Shown here one piece after another: positions 1 through 4,358 of a DNA stretch of 5,200 bases (positions within the stretch are counted from its first letter, which is position 1; the number at the start of each line of letters is the position of its first letter). Location: NCBI GenBank assembly GCA_030632525.1, contig DAOVUP010000147.1:1-5200 (forward strand), read 5' to 3'. Source of the DNA: Desulfobacteraceae bacterium. GTDB taxonomy: Bacteria; Desulfobacterota; DSM-4660; Desulfatiglandales; Desulfatiglandaceae. The position numbers and the translations under genes are program-made. A model generated the notes under the pieces. That model was not told the DNA's origin. It did no database searches and saw nothing but the letters and a program-made list of their open reading frames with translations.

Positions 1-100
1 CAAGACGAACTGAAAAACCATTGTACGTGATACGAACTCAAATATAGTCCGCCTTGGGACTTAATAACCACTCGACTACTCAACCAGGCCTGTGGTCCCG

Positions 101-116
101 TGGCATGGATATTGCT
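101..116 (+). promoter_or_regulatory. Sigma-54 (RpoN) -24/-12 promoter
   Basis: The sequence TGGCATGGATATTGCT matches the RpoN consensus TGGCAC(G)-N4-TTGC(A/T) with a single C-to-T change, and the invariant GG and GC dinucleotides have exactly ten bases between them (GG 102-103, GC 114-115). Transcription would start around 126-128 and run right. Sigma-54 promoters need an AAA+ enhancer-binding activator, whose binding sites would usually lie about 100 or more bases upstream and so mostly outside this window. The nearest downstream gene starts at 532, which implies a leader of about 400 nt; alternatively the promoter could make a small RNA. Confidence 0.65.
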
Positions 117-140
117 TACTATTCACCACAAGGGCATAAT
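112..140 (+). promoter_or_regulatory. Possible overlapping sigma-70 promoter
   Basis: TTGCTT (112-117) and CATAAT (135-140) are separated by exactly 17 bases. The -10 box is one base off TATAAT, but the -35 box matches TTGACA in only three of six positions. The -35 box coincides with the -12 element of the sigma-54 site, so if both were used they would exclude each other. This is weak evidence and could be chance. Confidence 0.2.
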
Positions 141-184
141 ACTTGGCATTACCTCCTTTTGCTGGTTGCCCCCTTCTAATGCGG

Positions 185-220
185 ATTTGGTTCCCCGGGG
201 ATTGCCTCCGGGGGCCAAAT
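185..220 (+). other. GC-rich imperfect hairpin in leader
   Basis: ATTTGG (185-190) pairs with CCAAAT (215-220), and inside it CCCCGG (193-198) pairs with CCGGGG (208-213), with a 2-by-1 base internal loop and a nine-base terminal loop. No T-run follows on either strand, so it does not look like a standard intrinsic terminator. It would be the first strong structure in a transcript starting at the sigma-54 site. Confidence 0.45.
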
Positions 221-276
221 CACGTATCTTCAGCACTTCAATTCCAAAGTCCTAACCCGGAGAGAACCGAAAAAGT

Positions 277-412
277 CTCATGCAAAGGCGCAAAGACGCA
301 AAGAAAACCTACAGCCTATTCGCAACCCGAGAAATGCCATCCCTTCATCAGGGAAACACCAGCCCCATAATTCATACTTTCTTACCTTTGCGTCTTTGCG
401 CCTTTGCGTGAG
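277..412. repeat. 27-bp inverted repeat of CTTTGCG units
   Basis: The arm at 386-412 carries three near-identical eight-base units, CTTTGCGT, CTTTGCGC and CTTTGCGT, followed by GAG. The arm at 277-303 is its reverse complement: 22 bases match perfectly (282-303 with 386-407), and the match extends outward through one mismatch to 26 of 27. The spacer is 82 bases and shows no gene. I recall similar CTTTGCG-type intergenic repeats from other bacterial genomes, but cannot check this here. It may be a small non-autonomous repeat element; I see no clear target-site duplication. In RNA the two arms could pair as one long stem. Confidence 0.7.
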
Positions 413-492
413 TAAAAATTCGAATCACATTTCTTCATTAATCATTAATACCAACGACTATAGAAACTTGTATTTGTAACCTTTTAATTTAT

Positions 493-523
493 CTTGTCTC
501 TTGAGTAAGCAACAGACAAGGAG
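493..523 (+). promoter_or_regulatory. RBS with overlapping hairpin
   Basis: AAGGAG (518-523) is a strong Shine-Dalgarno sequence with eight bases before the ATG at 532, and it fixes that start. The first three bases of this site (AAG, 518-520) also form the end of AGACAAG (514-520), which pairs perfectly with CTTGTCT (493-499) across a 14-base loop. The stem would therefore partly hide the ribosome binding site, so translation could be modulated by structure. The pairing is seen in the sequence; a regulatory effect is inference. Confidence 0.5.
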
Positions 524-531
524 ATAGAAAA

Positions 532-1512
532 ATGACAAAAGAAATATCAAGAAGATCCTTTCTTAAAGGCGGTTTGGCCGCGGCAGGCGCTGTGGCAGCT
601 TCTTCTCTTCCACTCCCTGCTACTGTAAAAGGAGCTACGGGTGAGGAACTGGCAACCCTTATTGATATCAGAAAATGTATCGGGTGCGAGGCATGCGTAG
701 AGGCATGTCAGGAGGTCAATGAGCCCAAATTTCCTGAACCAAAGAAGCCTTTTCCGAAGATGTATCCAAACAGGGTCAAGGTCTCTGACTGGTCTGATAA
801 GAGGGATGTCACAGACCGGTTGACCCCTTATAACTGGCTGTTTATCCAGGAAGCTACGGTGATGCTAGATGGCAAAGAGGAGACCCTTACAATCCCCAGA
901 CGATGTATGCACTGCCAGAATCCCCCCTGTGCGGATCTCTGTCCGTGGGGTGCGGCGCGCAAACTCAGGAACGGAATCACCCGGATTGATGCGGATATCT
1001 GTCTTGGAGGGTCCAAATGCAAAACGGTCTGTCCCTGGCATATCCCCCAGCGTCAGACCGGTGTAGGGTTGTACTTGGACATACTTCCCAATTTTGCAGG
1101 GAATGGGGTCATGTATAAATGTGACCGGTGCTACAACAGGATTGAAAAGGGAAAACTCCCCGCCTGCATCGATGTATGCCCTGAGAAGGTTCAAAAGATA
1201 GGGCCCCGGGACGAAATTATAAAAGAGGCCCATGCTATTGCAAAGGAGATAAAAGGCTACATCTACGGTGAAAAAGAAAACGGTGGAACAAATACTATCT
1301 ACGTGTCGCCTGTTCCCTTCGAGGAGCTTAACAAGACCATAGAAAAGTCCCCTGGGAGGCCAGGTTTAAGTCCTGTCAAGGACTCCATGGCTCACGCCGA
1401 CAACCTGGCCAAGGCCATGATAATCGCCCCCATTGCAGGTATTGCAGCAGCAGCGGGGAAATTCTTCTCTACCTCCAAAAAACTGACACATCCTGAGGAG
1501 GGAAAAAAATGA
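532..1512 (+). CDS. Tat-exported four-cluster ferredoxin subunit (HybA/FdnH-like)
   Basis: This 326-residue protein is an electron-transfer subunit of the kind paired with membrane cytochromes b in hydrogenases, formate dehydrogenases and other molybdopterin enzymes. A twin-arginine signal (SRRSFLKG, residues 6-13) and a hydrophobic stretch to about residue 35 predict export by Tat. Four cysteine groups follow: C49/C52/C55/C59; C125/C128/C133/C137; C157/C163/C167; and C197/C200/C212/C216. The third group reads CLGGSKCKTVCP and has Gly160 where the second cysteine is expected. The motif IYGEKENGGTN (244-254) followed by VSPVPFE is typical of HybA-like subunits. A weak hydrophobic segment at 295-309 may anchor the C-terminus. 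The start is fixed by AAGGAG eight bases upstream. The gene overlaps the next by ATGA, so the two are surely co-translated. The catalytic partner is not in the window, so the substrate is unknown. Confidence 0.88.
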   Translation: MTKEISRRSFLKGGLAAAGAVAASSLPLPATVKGATGEELATLIDIRKCIGCEACVEACQEVNEPKFPEPKKPFPKMYPNRVKVSDWSDKRDVTDRLTPYNWLFIQEATVMLDGKEETLTIPRRCMHCQNPPCADLCPWGAARKLRNGITRIDADICLGGSKCKTVCPWHIPQRQTGVGLYLDILPNFAGNGVMYKCDRCYNRIEKGKLPACIDVCPEKVQKIGPRDEIIKEAHAIAKEIKGYIYGEKENGGTNTIYVSPVPFEELNKTIEKSPGRPGLSPVKDSMAHADNLAKAMIIAPIAGIAAAAGKFFSTSKKLTHPEEGKK

Positions 1513-1988
1513 AATCACATAGTTATGAATTAACGGCTGGAAAAAAATGGCTCAAGAAATTCTATATTTTGCTCTTTACTGTGATGGCATTTACCGGGTT
1601 TGGCCAGATGCCTATTTTTAAACGTTATTATATCGCTGATATTCCAGGTATGGGTTGGACTGCAGACTTTTATGTGACCCACTACATTCATTATATTGGA
1701 GCAATCCTTCTGTTAGGGCTTGTGGCCTACTGCATTTTAGATTATTTTTTTTCAGGTAGACGTGAATTCAGTTTAACCGGCTCTGCCTATGTGAGGATTC
1801 TGCTCTTAGGTGGCATCGTTATAACGGGGATCTTCAGGGTTTTAAAAAACCTGCCCGATGTTGTTTTTTCGCCGGGGTTTACGTTATTCATTGATATCTC
1901 TCACTTAGGCTTTATGATGTTCTATCTGTTCGCAGCGCTTCTTTTTCTGATTATCAAATCTGGATGGACCAGGGGGATTGATGATTGA
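1509..1988 (+). CDS. Small four-helix membrane cytochrome b-like subunit
   Basis: A 159-residue hydrophobic protein with four predicted membrane helices at about 18-37, 58-81, 94-112 and 125-149. Histidines sit near the start of helix 2 (H58 and H61, in THYIHYIGA) and in helix 4 (H132, in ISHLGF), where they could hold a heme b. This pattern resembles the cytochrome b subunits of formate dehydrogenase and related enzymes, although the protein is shorter than usual (FdnI-type subunits are a little over 200 residues) and has no histidine inside helix 1. Its likely role is to pass electrons between the upstream ferredoxin subunit and quinone. The start overlaps the stop of that gene (ATGA, 1509-1512) and is preceded by GAGGAGGG (1495-1502), six bases before ATG. 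The stop codon lies inside a heptamer repeat array. Family membership is inferred from topology and partner rather than a diagnostic motif. Confidence 0.8.
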   Translation: MKSHSYELTAGKKWLKKFYILLFTVMAFTGFGQMPIFKRYYIADIPGMGWTADFYVTHYIHYIGAILLLGLVAYCILDYFFSGRREFSLTGSAYVRILLLGGIVITGIFRVLKNLPDVVFSPGFTLFIDISHLGFMMFYLFAALLFLIIKSGWTRGIDD

Positions 1989-2010
1989 TGATTGTCGATT
2001 GTTGATTGTT
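1976..2010 (+). repeat. Five-copy GATTGAT/GATTGTT heptamer array
   Basis: Five consecutive 7-base units run without gaps: GATTGAT, GATTGAT, GATTGTC, GATTGTT, GATTGTT. The array begins inside the last codons of the cytochrome gene and supplies its final Asp-Asp and its stop, as two adjacent TGA codons (1986-1988 and 1989-1991). The remainder lies in the spacer before the Tm-1-like gene. Confidence 0.85.
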
Positions 2011-2016
2011 GGATGG

Positions 2017-2076
2017 CTGATAGGACAGTCTGCGGTCATATGCGAAACCTGCCGGCTTGTGCCTATCAGTGGCAGG
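2017..2076 (+). promoter_or_regulatory. Structured leader with competing stems
   Basis: CTGATAGG (2017-2024) is the exact reverse complement of CCTATCAG (2062-2069). A second perfect pair, CCTGCC (2048-2053) and GGCAGG (2071-2076), crosses the first, so the two stems either exclude each other or form a pseudoknot. Both lie within 85 bases of the likely start at 2100. This arrangement fits a switchable leader, but it matches no riboswitch class I know, and 6-8 base pairs over such distances can occur by chance. Confidence 0.3.
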
Positions 2077-2099
2077 CGGGTCTATGGATGGATGACAAT

Positions 2100-3314
2100 A
2101 TGAACAAAACAGTGCTCATCATTTCCACCTTGGATACAAAGGGTGAAGAGACCTATTACCTCAGGGATAAAATAGAATCTCTTGGGATAACACCCTTGCT
2201 GATGGATATCTCCATGAGGGGTGAAGGGTCTACGAGAGCGGATATTGGTCCCGAAAGGGTGGCAAAGGCCGGCGGCAGCAGCATCGAGGAGATCCGTGCA
2301 TCAAAAGAACGTTCCCGGGTCACCAATATCACCATCGCTGGAGCGTCGCGCATTGCCGGTGAATATTTCGCTGAAGGAAAACTGGATGGTGTGATCGGCA
2401 TCGGCGGATCAACCGGATCGCTTATGTCCACAGAGGTCATGAGGGCGCTTCCCTTTGGCATCCCCAAGCTAATGATATCTTCCACTGCCGCCCTGCCTGG
2501 ACTCGCTACCCGCTATATCGGCACAGGGGATATCTCTCTATTCCATTCGGTTATCGAAATATCCGGTCTTTCAGACCTCCTCAAAAACGTGGTGGACAGG
2601 GCCGCCTATGCATTAGCCGGGATGGTCCAGGGAATAATCACCTCCTCCCGGACTGAAAAGGGGAAGGCTATTGCAATGACAATGCTCGGTCCCTGTGAAA
2701 AATGCGCCAGTTCAGTGAGAACTGCCCTTGAGGAGAGAGGCTATCAGGTGATTGGTTTTTCTGCCGCAGGGATCGGGGACAGGGCCATGGAAGAGATGCT
2801 GTCACAAGGTCTTTTCCAGGGTGTCATAGACCTTGCGCCGGGCGGGGTTGGGGAGCATCTATTCGGGTTTATGAGAGATGCGGGGCCTAATCGGATGGAA
2901 TCCGCGGGCAAGGCAGCGATCCCCCAGGTTATATCCACCTGCAGTGTTAATCACATAACCCCGGCCAAGTCCAAGTATAAACCGGAATATCATGAGCGGA
3001 GAAAGTACGACCTGGACAGATTCCGCACATGGGTTCGTATTTCCCCGGATGAATTAAAAGAGGTTGCAAAAGCCTTTAAGGAAAAGCTGAATAAAGCAGA
3101 GGGACCCGTAAAGGTCCTGATTCCGCAGCGGGGATGGTCTTCTGTTGATTATCCCGGCAATGCCACCTACGATCCTGAAGAAGACCGGGTTTTTGTTGAA
3201 GAACTGCAGGATGGTTTGAATCCGGGGATTGAAGTGTTGGAAATTGATGCCAATATGGAGGACCCTGAGTTTGCAAAGGGAGTTGTTGAAGCGTCCATGA
3301 AAATCCTTAATTAA
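2100..3314 (+). CDS. Tm-1-like ATP-binding protein (UPF0261 family)
   Basis: From ATG 2100 this encodes 404 residues, the usual length for the UPF0261/Tm-1-like family, which is named after tomato Tm-1, a resistance protein that binds a tobamovirus replication protein. Members have an N-terminal nucleotide-binding region followed by a second alpha/beta domain; the bacterial role is unknown. Family signatures are the N-terminal KTVLIISTLDTKGEE (residues 3-17), the glycine-rich IGIGGSTGS loop (99-107), and the C-terminal IPQRGWSS with YDPEEDR and EIDANMEDPEFA. An in-frame TTG at 1992 would add 36 residues, but these are encoded by the heptamer repeats and the hairpin leader and look unlike protein, so 2100 is preferred. 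The ribosome site there is only a weak GGATGG (2086-2091). The gene lies 111 bases after the cytochrome gene and 144 before ubiX, in the same direction. Confidence 0.85.
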   Translation: MNKTVLIISTLDTKGEETYYLRDKIESLGITPLLMDISMRGEGSTRADIGPERVAKAGGSSIEEIRASKERSRVTNITIAGASRIAGEYFAEGKLDGVIGIGGSTGSLMSTEVMRALPFGIPKLMISSTAALPGLATRYIGTGDISLFHSVIEISGLSDLLKNVVDRAAYALAGMVQGIITSSRTEKGKAIAMTMLGPCEKCASSVRTALEERGYQVIGFSAAGIGDRAMEEMLSQGLFQGVIDLAPGGVGEHLFGFMRDAGPNRMESAGKAAIPQVISTCSVNHITPAKSKYKPEYHERRKYDLDRFRTWVRISPDELKEVAKAFKEKLNKAEGPVKVLIPQRGWSSVDYPGNATYDPEEDRVFVEELQDGLNPGIEVLEIDANMEDPEFAKGVVEASMKILN

Positions 3315-3325
3315 CTTTTGGATAT

Positions 3326-3445
3326 TGGCTAATGGCTAATGAAAAACTAGAAAAACTGGAACTGTGTAATCCGTAACCTTTTTGGCTGAGATGCAAAGAT
3401 TTTTTCTCCAGTTTCTAATCCCGCCCTTCGGGACTAATTTCTAAT
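3326..3445. repeat. Short direct repeats between Tm-1-like gene and ubiX
   Basis: This spacer is built of small repeats: TGGCTAA twice in tandem (3326-3339), GAAAAACTA followed by GAAAAACTG (3341-3358), and TTTCTAAT twice (3412-3419 and 3438-3445). The last pair flanks a small hairpin, TCCCG-CCCTT-CGGGA (3419-3433). AAACTGGA (3353-3360) also pairs with TCCAGTTT (3407-3414). No promoter or T-tailed terminator stands out, so read-through from the Tm-1-like gene to ubiX is possible. Confidence 0.6.
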
Positions 3446-3458
3446 TTCGAGTCTCATT

Positions 3459-4019
3459 ATGAACAAACGAATTGTTGTGGGAATTGCAGGTGCTAGCGGC
3501 GTAATCTACGGGGTCATGTTACTGGGTTTCCTTAAGAAAAAAGGGATCGAAACACACCTCATTATATCCGAGTCAGGGGAAAGAAATATTGAAATCGAAA
3601 CTGACTATAAGCCAGCCGATGTTAAGGCCATGGCCGACTATTGCTATGATAACAGAGATGTGGGCGCTTCCTTGGCCAGCGGTTCCTTTTTGACCTCTGC
3701 AATGGTGGTGGCGCCGTGCACCATAAAGACCCTTTCCGGAATCGCCAACTCTTATACCAACAACCTCCTTGTCAGGGCCGCGGACGTAACCCTAAAAGAG
3801 AAGAGAAAACTGGTCCTCGTGGTCAGGGAGACCCCTCTTCATAAAGGGCATCTCAGGCTGATGACCATGGCCGCCGACATGGGCGCCCACCTCCTTCCCC
3901 CTGTACCCTCCTTTTATCACCAACCCAAGACCATCGATGACATCATTCACCAAACCATTGGAAAGATATTTGATTACCTGCAGATTGAGCATAACCTTTT
4001 TAAACGCTGGGGCGAGTAA
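3459..4019 (+). CDS. ubiX: UbiX-family flavin prenyltransferase (VdcB/BsdB-like)
   Basis: This 186-residue enzyme attaches dimethylallyl to reduced FMN in the cytoplasm, making the prenylated FMN that UbiD-type decarboxylases need. Visible signatures are the N-terminal GIAGASGVIYG flavin loop (8-18), SGSF (74-77), APCTIKTLSGIA (85-96), and the RAADVTLKEKRKLVLVVRETPL block (106-127), in which R106, K113, R123 and E124 align with key residues of Pseudomonas UbiX. SFYH (151-154) supplies the conserved tyrosine Y153. The overall wording and the C-terminal EHNLFKRW tail resemble the VdcB/BsdB/Pad1 branch, which serves aromatic-acid decarboxylases, more than the ubiquinone-pathway branch; this is judged by eye. 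The length is full. The start is the only ATG in a frame closed by TAA at 3435, yet no good Shine-Dalgarno precedes it. No UbiD partner is in the window. A strong hairpin follows at once. Confidence 0.93.
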   Translation: MNKRIVVGIAGASGVIYGVMLLGFLKKKGIETHLIISESGERNIEIETDYKPADVKAMADYCYDNRDVGASLASGSFLTSAMVVAPCTIKTLSGIANSYTNNLLVRAADVTLKEKRKLVLVVRETPLHKGHLRLMTMAADMGAHLLPPVPSFYHQPKTIDDIIHQTIGKIFDYLQIEHNLFKRWGE

Positions 4020-4022
4020 TTA

Positions 4023-4070
4023 GTGCCTGAACCACGCCAAGGCGTGGTTCAGGCACGATTTTGGGTTTTA
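4023..4070 (+). terminator. Strong hairpin terminator after ubiX
   Basis: GTGCCTGAACCACGCC (4023-4038) is perfectly complementary to 4041-4056, giving a 15-16 bp stem with almost no loop (AA, or CAAG if the last pair stays open). A modestly T-rich tail (GATTTTGGGTTTT) follows. It starts three bases after the ubiX stop codon, so it very likely ends that transcript. The stem is symmetric, so it could also act against transcription coming from ftsY, though the T-tail favours the plus strand. Confidence 0.75.
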
Positions 4071-4086
4071 GATTTTAGATTTTAGA
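4066..4086 (+). repeat. Three-copy TTTTAGA heptamer repeat
   Basis: TTTTAGA occurs three times in perfect tandem (4066-4072, 4073-4079, 4080-4086), directly after the ubiX terminator stem. Its first T-run may serve as the terminator tail. Confidence 0.8.
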
Positions 4087-4179
4087 TTAATGGAATCAAT
4101 TCCAACTCAGTAAACCCTCATGATTGATGTTGTGTTCGTTTTCATTTCGAGGTTTTCGTTGGGACACTAACTACTAATC

Positions 4180-4358
4180 AGTGTCCATCCACAGATGAAA
4201 CAGAGACGCTGGCAAGTGTCCAATTCAGAAATGCGCGATTTTTTACAAGATCAAGGAAATCAAGGGATTACGCGGAGGCGTACACGCAGTACGCCGCACA
4301 AGGAATCCCGCCGATTGACGCCGAGATTGTGAAAAAGGGCTATTTCTGGATGGACACT
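4180..4358. mobile_element. MITE-like element with 12-bp TIRs at ftsY stop
   Basis: The left end AGTGTCCATCCA (4180-4191) is the exact inverted complement of the right end TGGATGGACACT (4347-4358). Both ends are flanked directly by AATC (4176-4179 and 4359-4362), which looks like a 4-bp target duplication. The 179-bp element is too small for a transposase and would need one from elsewhere. One plus-strand frame inside it is open from before the middle to the right end, which could be the remnant of a transposase tail or chance. The right terminus lies on the ftsY stop codon. A caution is that GGACACTAA occurs also at 4162-4170, so the true boundaries could be different. I cannot name an insertion-sequence family. 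Confidence 0.5.

Larger units (their letters stand above)
1..531. other. Gene-free leader and promoter region
   Basis: This 531-base stretch has no reading frame that looks like a protein. It holds, from left to right, a sigma-54 type promoter, a GC-rich imperfect hairpin, a long inverted repeat made of CTTTGCG-like units, a short CATTAAT tandem duplication (436-449), and a ribosome binding site partly covered by a small hairpin. A minus-strand frame is open from about position 129 to the left edge, but it has no ATG start and no recognisable domain, so I do not call it a gene. The region is probably the regulatory leader of the iron-sulfur/cytochrome b gene pair to its right; that link is inferred from order and orientation. 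Confidence 0.7.
4020..4356. other. Convergent spacer between ubiX and ftsY
   Basis: This 337-base gap between converging genes holds no supported gene. It contains the hairpin after ubiX, the TTTTAGA tandem repeat, a 14-base palindrome TGGAAT-CA-ATTCCA (4091-4104), a hairpin GGACACT/AGTGTCC (4162-4168 and 4180-4186), and most of a MITE-like element ending at the ftsY stop. The octamer AGTGTCCA also recurs at 4215-4222. Confidence 0.7.

Noticed and set aside
1..129. A minus-strand frame open to the left edge
   Set aside because: It has no ATG start, is under 45 codons in view, and runs across the sigma-54 site. It could be chance, and nothing in it is recognisable.
145..164. A second sigma-54-like sequence beginning TGGCATTACC
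   Set aside because: The distance between GG and the next suitable GC is 14 bases rather than the required 10.
143..370. A 75-residue plus-strand reading frame in the leader
   Set aside because: It starts at TTG without a ribosome site, crosses the GC-rich hairpin and one arm of the inverted repeat, and its translation shows no domain or normal composition.
865..1233. A 122-residue minus-strand frame inside the ferredoxin gene
   Set aside because: It lies entirely within a gene with clear cysteine motifs and has no domain of its own; it is a shadow frame.
1992..2099. N-terminal extension of the Tm-1-like protein from TTG 1992
   Set aside because: The 36 extra residues are encoded by the heptamer array and hairpin sequence, while the family's conserved N-terminus begins right at the ATG at 2100.
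4231..4358. Protein-like plus-strand frame within the MITE-like element, ending near the right terminus
   Set aside because: It has no start codon with a ribosome site and no family I recognise. It is kept only as a possible remnant within the element.
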